Shown here piece after piece: positions 57,601 through 64,000 of a DNA stretch of 64,000 nt. The translations under genes and the position numbers were made by a program. Numbering within the stretch: position 1 is the stretch's first letter; each line of letters opens with the position of its first letter. Below the pieces are notes generated by a model that was not told the origin of the DNA, ran no database searches, and saw only the letters and a program-made list of their open reading frames with translations. This DNA comes from Actibacterium lipolyticum (GTDB lineage: Bacteria > Pseudomonadota > Alphaproteobacteria > Rhodobacterales > Rhodobacteraceae). The DNA lies in the NCBI RefSeq assembly GCF_900184935.1, contig NZ_FXYE01000002.1, positions 62,001 to 126,000 of the forward strand. Direction: 5' to 3'.

Positions 57601-58530
57601 CCACGGCATGTTCGCGCCGTCGACCTCGGTCTGGGTGACTTTTGGGCGCAACTTACACTGACCACAGCGCAGATCGTCCCCAAACCAACTTGCCACCAGC
57701 AAGGCAGAGCCACACTCAGGCAGGCCATCATCAAGCTCTTCCAGCGATGTGACGAAATCGGTTTTGCCGGATGGGCTGTTCACATTGGCCGAACTCTTCG
57801 CCCCCGGCCCCTCACCATAATGAACCGGAGTCGTGCCAAGCGCATACTCACCCGTCCCTGGAATCAGCGCCACGCCGTTGATGATCTGTGTCAGGCTTCG
57901 CTGTTCGGGCGCGGTGCTTTCTGCTGGCCGCACCACCTCAAACGAAAACTGCGGCACCCGGTTCCCGAACTGATCCAGCAACAGATTTTCAATCACCACA
58001 TAAGCCACACCGCGATACGCAGGCACCATTCCGGCCCCTTCGATCGCTTCGATCTTTGGATCAGGCAGCTGGGTGTCTGTGCCCGGATAAACCCGCAGGT
58101 TCAGCCGATCACGCAGAATTTCGATACCGTCCGCCCAGATGCGACCAACACGCAGGATCTCTCCCTCGCACAGCGCAATCGCCATGCTGACGGAATAGGA
58201 ATATTCGGTGATTTCAGGGGCACCTTTGCCGGCATCCGACGTCTCCTTCGTCTCTTTGAAACGCGAAGACCAGATAACCTGCCCCGCAAGGCGTGTGCGC
58301 CCGAAACAACGGCTTACCGGGGACCCCTCACTGGCCCCCGTCAGGCGAAACCGATCCACCTTGCCGGTTTCCACCGCCGCCGACCCGCTTCCCAAAAGTT
58401 TTTGGTCGATTACACGGCCCAAAGTCGCGCCAACAGCACGCCCGATTACCGTCGCCGACAGCCCCAAAACCGAGCCACCAATCGCAGAACCAGCCGCAGC
58501 CCCGACCGCCGATAGAACAATCGTCGCCAT
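54628..58530 (-). CDS. GTA megatron / host specificity protein (orfg15 type)
   Basis: A 1300-residue tail-tip protein. The N-terminal part has a Gly/Ala-rich hydrophobic stretch; the middle (about 430-750) is a TIM-barrel, glycoside-hydrolase-like domain with acidic residues in CIGSEMRSL and WFTEYGCAA; the C-terminal half is a phage tail-like beta region. It forms the GTA baseplate megatron and helps penetrate the envelope. Its ATG overlaps the NlpC/P60 gene stop (ATGA). Confidence 0.94.
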   Translation of the reverse strand: MATIVLSAVGAAAGSAIGGSVLGLSATVIGRAVGATLGRVIDQKLLGSGSAAVETGKVDRFRLTGASEGSPVSRCFGRTRLAGQVIWSSRFKETKETSDAGKGAPEITEYSYSVSMAIALCEGEILRVGRIWADGIEILRDRLNLRVYPGTDTQLPDPKIEAIEGAGMVPAYRGVAYVVIENLLLDQFGNRVPQFSFEVVRPAESTAPEQRSLTQIINGVALIPGTGEYALGTTPVHYGEGPGAKSSANVNSPSGKTDFVTSLEELDDGLPECGSALLVASWFGDDLRCGQCKLRPKVTQTEVDGANMPWNVSGQYRGDAHRVPEQDGKPVYGGTPNDKSVIEAISSLKSAGKEVVFYPFILMDQVVGNTLPDPWTGDEGQPALPWRGRITTERAPGVDGSTDQTADAEAEVAAFFGTCQRTDFDTFFDEAIVYTGPQEWSYRRFILHYAHLCAAAGGVAAFCIGSEMRSLTQVRGANGSFPAVTALMTLAADVRAILGPNVKITYAADWSEYFGYHPQDGSGDVYFHLDPLWAAPEIDFIGIDNYMPLSDWRDEDGHADAHWGSVYDLGYLQANVEGGEGYDWYYPSQAAAESQRRVAITDGAYGEDWVFRYKDIRSWWLNSHHDRIGGVRQEQPSDWVAQSKPVWFTEYGCAAIDKGTNQPNKFLDPKSSESSLPAFSSGVRDDFIQQQYLRAINAYWGDSTQNPVSEVYGAPMIDMSHAHVWAWDTRPYPYFPANSDLWSDGENYFRGHWLNGRAATQSLAAVVTELCAGSGVEGVDTSALYGGVRGYTLNEVEGARSALQPLMLAYGFDAVERDGQLVFKSRGKGLDGTVQRDRLAVGDPETGDLETTRAPEAETAGRVRLNFVEADADYEVRAAEAIFPDDVNQSVSVSEVPLVLTQAEGRVITERWLAESRVARDRAKFSLPISELAIGAGDVVQLDGARYRIDRVEHAEARLIEAIRVEPDVYTPSDAVEEVVSLQPFVAPVPVYPVFMDLPLLTGAEVEHAPHLAVTATPWPGSVALFSATQDSGYALNSTVVQSSVIGVTQTPLFRADPSQWDRGDALRVQVFGGELTSVEVEAVLNGANAAAIGDGTSENWEVIQFAEATLVGADTYELRMRLRGQAGSEGVMPDVWPVGSILVLLDGVPQQIGLSQNERGLARHYRIGPAGRAYEDPSYIHKVEAFSGIGLRPYAPCHLRVVDGGGGDLVASWVRRTRVDGDSWDSYDVPLGEAQELYQIRVRGAGNVVLREAVVSSPNWTYDGASQANDGAVAPFAIEVAQISERYGAGLFERIEINE

Positions 58531-58976
58531 CAGTCTCTCCCGTTCGGAAATTCAAATCGCGCCACGATGCGCCGCGCCCAAGGGCGGCTCAGCGGGCTTT
58601 CAACGACCCCGTGGCCGTAATATGCGTGGATAAAGCTGGCATCGGCGCCGACACCTGCCTGAATGCCCAGATGCTTCGCCACCGATCCGTCCCGCATCCT
58701 AAGCAAAACCACATCGCCCGGATCCGCCTGTTCCAACCGCTTGTCGATCAAGTGGCGCGCAAGCCCCTGCCACAGCCGCTCTTCTTCGGCGACCTCGCTC
58801 CAATCCGGCGCGTATGAAGGAAGTGGCTCCGGCTCACAGCCATAGAACGCCCGCCACAACCCGCGAAACAAGCCAAGGCAATCTGCCCCGCCGCCGCACA
58901 CGGATGCCTGATGGCGATACGGCGTTCCAAGCCATCGACGCGCCTCGCAAACTGCGCGTTCACCAAGCGCGCTCAA
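58530..58976 (-). CDS. GTA NlpC/P60 family peptidase (orfg14 type)
   Basis: A 148-residue peptidase. The catalytic cysteine C33 is in GGGADCLGLF, with the histidine in VAKHLGIQAG. It probably cuts peptide crosslinks of the recipient wall. The start is most likely TTG at 58976, as TTGA overlaps the stop of the upstream gene by four bases; the longer frame (ATG 59033) would overlap it by 60 bases. Confidence 0.9.
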   Translation of the reverse strand: MSALGERAVCEARRWLGTPYRHQASVCGGGADCLGLFRGLWRAFYGCEPEPLPSYAPDWSEVAEEERLWQGLARHLIDKRLEQADPGDVVLLRMRDGSVAKHLGIQAGVGADASFIHAYYGHGVVESPLSRPWARRIVARFEFPNGRD

Positions 58977-59863
58977 CGGTTCATACTCCCACCGTTGTTG
59001 GCACCACCGCGGACTGGATAGCTGACCAACCAATCCTCACCAGGCACATGAGGGAAGCCATAGAAGTTAATGATATTATTGAACTTAACCCGGCACGTTT
59101 CGCTCCGCCGGTCGCACCCGGCCACCAAACGCACCATATCCCAGGGTGCCATCGCATCGCGCAGGCTTTCCCAAAGTTCGACCCTCCGCATCCCATCAGC
59201 AAAGCGATCATTCTTGATTGTCCCGATCAGACCAGCAGCTTGCCCCGAAAGCACCACCAAACGCCCGGATTCGAACCATCGCGGTTCAAACTCATCCACG
59301 CCCGCAAAGCTGAACACCCGCGCCTCGTCGACCTGATCCACGGCAAGTTCGGCCGTGTAGCCCGGCGTCGAAAGATCAAACCGGCAGTTCCCATCGCCCA
59401 AAACCGCGCCGCAGGGCCGTTGATAGACCCGCCCCTGCGGTTTGTTCAGCGCCTCTGTCAAACCGCGCAGCTCGGCCTGAAACGCACCGCCTTTGCGGGT
59501 GATTTCACCAAGCGAGCCGGAAAACAGAAGGATCCGGTCGGCAGGATCGCTCCAGTTCACCAACCACGCACGAATGGCGGCCTGATCGTAACGCCCCGCC
59601 AGAATGTCGCCTTCGGTCATCGCATCATCCGTCAGCGCGCCGACCGCTTCGCTGTTATCAACCGACAGGCCTGTGGTCTGACTTAGCGCACGCGCGGTCA
59701 TGCCCGTCTGCGCCCGAAAAGCGTAACCGTCGAAGCTCAGCTCGGCGTCGTGATCGGTAAACCCCATCACCACACAATCGGCACGTTCAACCACCCAGCA
59801 CCGGCACAAAGTCGTTGCGCCACTTGCCAGATGTGTCTGAAAGTTATCGGAAATATTCATCAT
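58973..59863 (-). CDS. GTA hub protein, DUF2163 family (orfg13 type)
   Basis: A 296-residue protein with the family motif FTDHDAELSFDG. Four cysteines (C151, C160, C250, C257) in CGAVLGDGNC and GCDRRSETC could ligate an iron-sulfur cluster as known for the R. capsulatus GTA hub. It connects the tail to the megatron. ATG 59863 is used because its ATGA overlaps the stop of the previous gene. Confidence 0.92.
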   Translation of the reverse strand: MMNISDNFQTHLASGATTLCRCWVVERADCVVMGFTDHDAELSFDGYAFRAQTGMTARALSQTTGLSVDNSEAVGALTDDAMTEGDILAGRYDQAAIRAWLVNWSDPADRILLFSGSLGEITRKGGAFQAELRGLTEALNKPQGRVYQRPCGAVLGDGNCRFDLSTPGYTAELAVDQVDEARVFSFAGVDEFEPRWFESGRLVVLSGQAAGLIGTIKNDRFADGMRRVELWESLRDAMAPWDMVRLVAGCDRRSETCRVKFNNIINFYGFPHVPGEDWLVSYPVRGGANNGGSMNR

Positions 59864-60492
59864 ACGCGCACCTCCACCACAGGTACACGCGGGACGTCAC
59901 CCGCCCGAAAGCTGGCGACCGAGGTTTGGATGATATCCGTGTCGAACCGCACCGGCACGTCAAATTCGAACCCTGCCGTGACAGCCGCCCCAACGTCTGG
60001 CGCATCAATCAGGGTGATGCCCCCCGTCGTGGCATCCACGGTGAAGTGGATCGTTTCAACCAACGGCTCGCCATCTACGCCGACCTTCACTGTGCCCACA
60101 ACCGGTTTAGAGATCGGGCGCACATAATCCACCCCACCCGAGGCATAGGTCTTGGTCAGTTGAAACACCTTGGTTTGTCCATCACCAACGGCAATCGGCT
60201 GATCCTCGAACCCCGCATCGCGCGACGGCGCGCAAGATTTATAGTCTGACCAGTCCTTCCACCGAAACCCGAACAACTGCCCGCGTCGCGCCTCGAAAAA
60301 GGCGATCAACAGTTCCACATCATCAAGCGAGCGCATGCCCACCCCCGCATCGTACCGCCGGCGCGCGTGTTCCCACGGGGTGTTACGCTCCTCATAGCCG
60401 TTGGTCAGCGTCACGATTTCGGTGCGCCGCTCTGGCCCGCCAACCGAACCAAAGCTTAGGTTTGCGGGGAATCTTACATCGTGAAAGTTCAT
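59860..60492 (-). CDS. GTA distal tail protein, DUF2460 family (orfg12 type)
   Basis: A 210-residue protein opening MNFHDVRFPANLSFGSVGGPERRTEIVTL, a family signature, and FGFRWKDWSDYKSCAP. It is predicted to form the distal tail ring. The ATG at 60492 is chosen over a longer frame that runs into the previous gene. Confidence 0.93.
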   Translation of the reverse strand: MNFHDVRFPANLSFGSVGGPERRTEIVTLTNGYEERNTPWEHARRRYDAGVGMRSLDDVELLIAFFEARRGQLFGFRWKDWSDYKSCAPSRDAGFEDQPIAVGDGQTKVFQLTKTYASGGVDYVRPISKPVVGTVKVGVDGEPLVETIHFTVDATTGGITLIDAPDVGAAVTAGFEFDVPVRFDTDIIQTSVASFRAGDVPRVPVVEVRV

Positions 60493-60502
60493 ATCTGTGC
60501 CC

Positions 60503-61156
60503 TCAGCTATTGCGCTGCCCGCGCCCCAGGGCGCGGCCAAGTTCCGCTGCGATCTGGCTCTGGCTTCGGCGGAACCCCTGAACATCCGGCGTGCTGACAT
60601 TCATGGTGATGTTCACCGCCCGCGCGCCGCCTTCGCTGCGCACGCCCAATCGCCCATCGCTGCCGCGCGACAAGGGCATGATCGCCTCTGGCCCCGCTTC
60701 GCCCATCAACCCGGTGCCGCCACGCATGGGAAAATAGGTTGGCCCCGACACCACACCGCCCGTCGCGAACGGCATGACCCGCCCTTGTGTGAAACTGCCA
60801 CCATCGGCGAAGGGCACGACGGCGCTAACCAGCCCCTCAATGCCGGTCGCAACCAGACCGCCCAGATGGTTTTGAACCGGAGTGATCGCCGCCGAATAGG
60901 CCGCATTCGCCAAAGACTCGCCCACCTGTTTCATCGCATCGGACAGCTTCAGCCCATCAAACACCAACCCGTCAAAGGCGGATCGCAACCCGCGCCCAAC
61001 CGCACGAGAAAGCGTGCCGACCTCGCGGTTGGTCAGGGTCACGCTTTCACGCATTTTCACCAATTCGGTGTCGAACTCGGCCGCCACGTCCCGCGCTTTG
61101 CCAAGGTTTTCTTCAAGGGCGACGACCTGATCGTCGAACCCATCAAGCTCTGTCAT
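60503..61156 (-). CDS. GTA tail tape-measure protein (orfg11 type)
   Basis: A 217-residue protein, very short for a tape-measure, in line with the short GTA tail. The N-terminal half is a helix or coiled coil (VVALEENLGKARDVAAEFDTEL); the C-terminal half is Gly-rich (PFATGGVVSGPTYFPMRGG, MGEAGPEAIMPL). This GEAGPEAI motif is usual in phage tape-measure proteins. Confidence 0.92.
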   Translation of the reverse strand: MTELDGFDDQVVALEENLGKARDVAAEFDTELVKMRESVTLTNREVGTLSRAVGRGLRSAFDGLVFDGLKLSDAMKQVGESLANAAYSAAITPVQNHLGGLVATGIEGLVSAVVPFADGGSFTQGRVMPFATGGVVSGPTYFPMRGGTGLMGEAGPEAIMPLSRGSDGRLGVRSEGGARAVNITMNVSTPDVQGFRRSQSQIAAELGRALGRGQRNS

Positions 61157-61353
61157 TCATCAGACCCTTCCGTTTTATCGGGGAATGCGCGCGCCAACTC
61201 GTCCAGCCGCGCGCGGCTTAGGGGCGCCGGGCCGCTGCCTTGGCCCAGCATCAACAGCAACTCTGCCGGGGTAAGCGCCCAGAATTCTGCGGGTCGCAGG
61301 CGAAGCCCCAAAAGCCCCGCCCGCATCAAACCCGGCCAGTCAAACCGCGCCAT
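61153..61353 (-). CDS. GTA small tail assembly chaperone (orfg10.1 type)
   Basis: A 66-residue protein opening MARFDWPGLMRAGLLGLRLRP, conserved between GTA g10 and the tape-measure gene. It may be a tail assembly chaperone. The ATG overlaps the stop of the preceding gene by 14 bases; its own stop overlaps the tape-measure start by four. Confidence 0.88.
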   Translation of the reverse strand: MARFDWPGLMRAGLLGLRLRPAEFWALTPAELLLMLGQGSGPAPLSRARLDELARAFPDKTEGSDE

Positions 61354-61672
61354 CGTCGCCACCCGGCACCGTAAAGGCGCGCGCCAACAGCCACGCCGCA
61401 ACACGCGCCGCTTCGACCGCGCCGCCCGAAACCTCTGCCTGCGCCAGATCAGCCGCCGAACCAGACCACCCCCCGCCGCGCAATCCTGCCAGCAACAACG
61501 CCAGCACGTCGCGCGTGGAAAATGCGCCGCCCTCGAACCGCTCGATCAGCGCAACCAACGTGTCCGCGCCCAGCGATGCCTCCAATTCGGCCAACGCGCC
61601 AAGCGTCAGCTTCAGCACGTGGCGCTGGCCATCCAGCACCAGCGCCGCCTCGCCCGCGTAAGGGTTCCCCAT
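61340..61672 (-). CDS. GTA family protein, tail assembly chaperone-like (orfg10 type)
   Basis: A 110-residue protein opening MGNPYAGEAALVLDGQRHVLKLTLGALAELEASLG; the pattern LKLTLGALAELE is typical of phage tail assembly chaperones of this position. The ATG at 61672 shares a base with the preceding stop (TGATG); a TTG one codon earlier is also possible. Confidence 0.87.
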   Translation of the reverse strand: MGNPYAGEAALVLDGQRHVLKLTLGALAELEASLGADTLVALIERFEGGAFSTRDVLALLLAGLRGGGWSGSAADLAQAEVSGGAVEAARVAAWLLARAFTVPGGDDGAV

Positions 61673-62085
61673 CAAAGCGCCGTAAAGTTCAGCGCCCCAG
61701 CCGAGGCAAGCGACAGCTCATACGTCGCCTCTCCGTTGTGGCTGCCCGCATATTCGATCGAGGTCACCTGAAACGGCCCCTCAACCACGCCAAAATCGGG
61801 AATGATCACCTGAAACCCCGGCGTTTCCCCATCGAAAAAGATCTGGCGCGCGCGTTCGTCCGTGCCTTCATCCTTGAAAACCCCCGAGCCCGAGATGCCG
61901 GCAGATTTCACCCCAGCACCCGAAAGCAGCTCGCGCCAGCCGCCCTGGCTTTCCAAACTGGTCACGTCCACCTGTTCGGCGTTGAAATTGATGCGCGTCG
62001 CCCGAAGGCCCGCGATGGTTTCGAACTGGCCATCGCCAGTCAGATCAAGCTTGATCAAAAGGTCTTTGCCGTTTTGGGCCGCCAT
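61672..62085 (-). CDS. GTA major tail protein (orfg9 type)
   Basis: A 137-residue protein opening MAAQNGKDLLIKLDLTGDGQFETIAGLR, with FFDGETPGFQVIIPDFG. It forms the tail tube. The length and start agree with GTA and phage TP901-1-like major tail proteins. It lies 20 bp after the orfg8 gene. Confidence 0.92.
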   Translation of the reverse strand: MAAQNGKDLLIKLDLTGDGQFETIAGLRATRINFNAEQVDVTSLESQGGWRELLSGAGVKSAGISGSGVFKDEGTDERARQIFFDGETPGFQVIIPDFGVVEGPFQVTSIEYAGSHNGEATYELSLASAGALNFTAL

Positions 62086-62105
62086 GTTCCGTTCTCCAAT
62101 CTTGG

Positions 62106-62516
62106 TTATTCGTCATCCACGCGGGCGCGGAATGTCAGATCAATCCGGCGCACATCGCCGTCTTCCACCCGTTTCGCGCGGGCCTTTTCAAAGGTCAGGC
62201 CCACCAATGTGCCGCGGGCCAAAGGCAACGCTGCCCCGACCAGCGCATCGGAAATGGCCCCCGCGGCCGCTTTCGCGCCAGCAAAGCCCGCCGCGCTGCT
62301 GACCACGCTCACCGTGAAAATATGCAGCGCCCCGGCGCCCGTTGCGTCGGCACGTCCGCGTGCTTCTTCCGGGCCAAGGCTGACATAGGTTTCGGGCAAC
62401 CCGCCCGGCGGAACGGCGTCGTAAACCGCCGATCCGACCAATGCCGTAAGGGCGCTGTCCGATGCCAATTTCTGAAAAACCGCCGCCTGCAATGCGGCTG
62501 CAACGCCATAGCTCAT
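62106..62516 (-). CDS. GTA tail terminator-like protein, DUF3168 family (orfg8 type)
   Basis: A 136-residue protein beginning MSYGVAAALQAAVFQKLASDSALTALVGSAVYDAVPP, a DUF3168 signature. It probably caps the tail tube at the head-proximal end. Its start overlaps the stop of orfg7 by four bases. Confidence 0.9.
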   Translation of the reverse strand: MSYGVAAALQAAVFQKLASDSALTALVGSAVYDAVPPGGLPETYVSLGPEEARGRADATGAGALHIFTVSVVSSAAGFAGAKAAAGAISDALVGAALPLARGTLVGLTFEKARAKRVEDGDVRRIDLTFRARVDDE

Positions 62517-62854
62517 GCCGTCACCTCTTCTTCAGCAAAACAGGTCAGATGGCGGCCCTGGGCGTCTGCTTCGGTCACGGCCAATATGCGAAACACCCGC
62601 GCGCCATCGCGAAACCGCTGTTCGGCCTTCGGGCGCGAGGGCGCACCAACCGGCGCACCCCGCACGGTGATCCGATAAGGAACACGCGAAAGCGTTGCGA
62701 ACTCCCCGGCCCGCTCGCGGCCCGTGCCCGGCTTTACGGCCGCCCACAGCGTGCCAAGCACCGCCCAGCTTTCAACAAAACCACCCGCCCCGTCCGAGGT
62801 CCGAACAGGTTCTTCCAGCACCAATCGGCGCGTCAGGTTCGGCGCCCCCTTCAT
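62513..62854 (-). CDS. GTA head-tail adaptor / stopper (orfg7 type)
   Basis: A 113-residue head-closure protein of the phage SPP1 gp16-like type, opening MKGAPNLTRRLVLEEPVRTSDGAGGFVESW. The ATG at 62854 is preferred because the longer frame overlaps orfg6. Its first bases overlap the orfg6 stop. Confidence 0.9.
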   Translation of the reverse strand: MKGAPNLTRRLVLEEPVRTSDGAGGFVESWAVLGTLWAAVKPGTGRERAGEFATLSRVPYRITVRGAPVGAPSRPKAEQRFRDGARVFRILAVTEADAQGRHLTCFAEEEVTA

Positions 62855-63450
62855 ATGGCACCCCCGCCCAAAATCCGCACCGTGCGCCAGCGTTCCAACA
62901 GGGCCAGAACTCCAAACGGCATCCCACTTTCGCCAAAGGCTGCCTCGCTGCGATGTTCGTAATAATGCCCGGCCAGCAGGAACACAGCCTGCGCCAGATC
63001 CTCCGGCACGTCGGCCCAAGCCGCCCCAAAGCCTGCGTCAAACACCACCTCAACCGACCCGCCCAACGGGATCACCGGCAATGCCGCGCCATTGGTCGCC
63101 ACGCGCGGGCGATGCGTGTCTTTTTCCAACCGATACACCGCGGCGTCCACGATGGTCGCGCCGCCTGTGTTATCGACCACCCGAACCTCGTTCAGCGCCT
63201 GAACCGGGGCCACCGGCAGCGCCTGACGGTCGCCATCGCGCCACGCGGTCAGGGTCCAGGTGAACGTCCGGCCCAACAAAACCTTGCCCGTCCGGCCCTC
63301 TACGGCCGCCATGGCCGCGCGCAGCAGCGCCTCCAGCAACGCATCCTGCGCACTGTCGTCGGCAAAACCGCTGCCAAGGCGCAAATGGTCTTTGAACAGG
63401 CTAACAGGCAGCGCCTCGGCGGGCACTGTGGTCTGTTCGATCAACATCAT
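62851..63450 (-). CDS. GTA head-tail connector adaptor (orfg6 type)
   Basis: A 199-residue phage gp6-like protein with FKDHLRLGSGFADDSAQDALLEALLRAA and, further on, PEDLAQAVFLLAGHYYEHR. It makes the adaptor ring under the portal. Three nearby ATGs occur (63456, 63450, 63447); the one at 63450 leaves eight bases after GGAG and is preferred. Confidence 0.88.
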   Translation of the reverse strand: MMLIEQTTVPAEALPVSLFKDHLRLGSGFADDSAQDALLEALLRAAMAAVEGRTGKVLLGRTFTWTLTAWRDGDRQALPVAPVQALNEVRVVDNTGGATIVDAAVYRLEKDTHRPRVATNGAALPVIPLGGSVEVVFDAGFGAAWADVPEDLAQAVFLLAGHYYEHRSEAAFGESGMPFGVLALLERWRTVRILGGGAI

Positions 63451-63562
63451 GTGCATGTCTCCAACTTGCCCCTCGATCAGAAAACGGCGCGCGCCCCCGC
63501 GTTGCTCGGACGGAGGGAGCAGCTGGACAACGCAGGAAGGAATACCCGGCGCGCGCCAAGGG

Positions 63563-63577
63563 CCGCCCGAACGGGCG
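63563..63577 (-). terminator. Hairpin downstream of capsid gene
   Basis: CGCCCG and CGGGCG pair around AA in the 144-bp gap between capsid and connector genes. No T-run on either side; it could cut or protect the mRNA so that capsid is made in excess. Confidence 0.35.
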
Positions 63578-63594
63578 ACCCATTCACCGGCCCG

Positions 63595-64000
63595 TTAGGA
63601 CACGGCGAACTTCAGCAGCTTGATCGCGGCGAAATCGCTGACATCACCACCCACACGCTTCGTTGCATAGAACAGGACATGCGGCTTGGCGCTGAACGGG
63701 TCACGCAGCACGCGCAGATCGGGGCGTTCGGCCACGGTGTAACCCGCGTTGAAATCACCAAACGCCAGTGCGGCTGTGCCGGATGCGATGTCGGGCATAT
63801 CTTCGGCGATCAGCACCGGATAGCCCAACAGACGCGCAGGTTCGCCCGCCGCCAAACCATCGGACCACAGGAAGCGGCCGTCGGCGTCCTTCATCTTGCG
63901 CACCACGCCTGCGGTTTTAGAGTTCATGATGAACGTCGCATTCGCGCGGTACTCAGCACCCAGTGCATAGACCAGATCAAGAATGGCATCCGACGGCGCG
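63595..64000 (-). CDS. GTA HK97-like major capsid protein, C-terminal part (runs off right edge)
   Basis: About 134 residues visible. The frame is open up to the window end, and contains ATFIMNSKTAGVVRKMKDADGRFLW, LLGYPVLIAEDMPD, and a final region GDFNAGYTVAERPDLRVLRDPF that is typical of HK97 capsid ends in GTA orfg5. It builds the head. The N-terminal part and the protease are outside. Confidence 0.93.
   Translation of the reverse strand, partial: APSDAILDLVYALGAEYRANATFIMNSKTAGVVRKMKDADGRFLWSDGLAAGEPARLLGYPVLIAEDMPDIASGTAALAFGDFNAGYTVAERPDLRVLRDPFSAKPHVLFYATKRVGGDVSDFAAIKLLKFAVS

Larger units (their letters stand above)
53925..64000 (-). other. Gene transfer agent structural gene cluster (partial)
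   Basis: Twelve minus-strand genes from capsid to megatron match the order of R. capsulatus GTA orfg5-orfg15 (the g10 to g15 genes overlap or abut). Portal, protease and terminase genes are beyond the window edge. GTA particles package random host DNA, not their own genome, and move it between cells. Short tape-measure (217 residues) agrees with a short-tailed particle. Also includes a DUF2793 gene at the 3' end. Confidence 0.9.

Noticed and set aside
57178-58515. Plus-strand frame of 445 codons over the GTA megatron gene
   Set aside because: Shadow of the megatron coding frame; composition Arg/Pro/His-rich and no ribosome site.
53616-64000. Prophage
   Set aside because: Gene order and small tape-measure are those of a GTA; no integrase, repressor, replication or lysis genes in the visible part. 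The edge of the window prevents a final check.

Overview
The window is a chromosomal segment of an alphaproteobacterium, almost certainly a marine Rhodobacterales (Roseobacter-group) species. The evidence is the gene orders rpmF-plsX-fabH-ihfA-merR, argS-SPOR-nagZ-scpA-scpB and ftsB-pdhA-pdhB-pdhC; a Mur-type Fur protein without the CxxC pair; an OlsB acyltransferase; a VPLPA-CTERM protein; and, at the right end, a gene transfer agent (GTA) structural cluster like that of Rhodobacter capsulatus. No insertion sequence, transposase, integrase or CRISPR array was seen. One tRNA gene (tRNA-Pro, GGG anticodon) is present.

Left part (1-29.6 kb) is mostly housekeeping. It holds an ABC-F fragment, an orphan membrane protein, olsB/msrB/bamE, and the ribosomal L32-phospholipid-fatty acid-IHF operon with its MerR regulator. 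After the tRNA come a two-domain dCTP deaminase and a minus-strand operon argS-SPOR-nagZ-scpA-scpB-small protein (translation, peptidoglycan recycling, condensin). Then follow a CPA1 antiporter with an RCK-like tail, dGTPase, an A-type Fe-S carrier, a small cytochrome c, a YhiN-type flavoprotein, xth, mazG, an orphan Fe3+-binding protein, nucleoside hydrolase, SelO, DMT and NhaP transporters, and ZntB next to the Mur-type regulator.

The middle (about 30.0-34.7 kb) looks accessory. Two gene-poor stretches flank a 979-residue protein that joins an alkaline-phosphatase-superfamily hydrolase, TPR repeats and a PAPS-type sulfotransferase. Just upstream on the same strand is a secreted protein with a VPLPA-CTERM sorting tail, separated from it by a hairpin terminator or attenuator. 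This is the best candidate in the window for an undescribed system.

The right-middle part (34.7-53.5 kb) carries central metabolism: enolase, phosphoglycerate kinase, class I aldolase and the pyruvate dehydrogenase operon. Between them lie AnmK, TyrS, two cyclophilins, a DUF3179 protein, an AidB-like acyl-CoA dehydrogenase and several small conserved proteins. A perfect 22-bp AT-rich palindrome precedes pdhA, and an unrecognised three-TM protein sits between pdhB and pdhC.

From 53.6 kb to the end, on the minus strand, runs the GTA cluster from the major capsid protein (cut by the window edge) through connector, tail, tape-measure, hub, NlpC/P60 and megatron genes. A DUF2793 protein and a 101-residue protein follow, then cysE. 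Most GTA genes overlap by 1-14 bp, as expected for one polycistronic unit.
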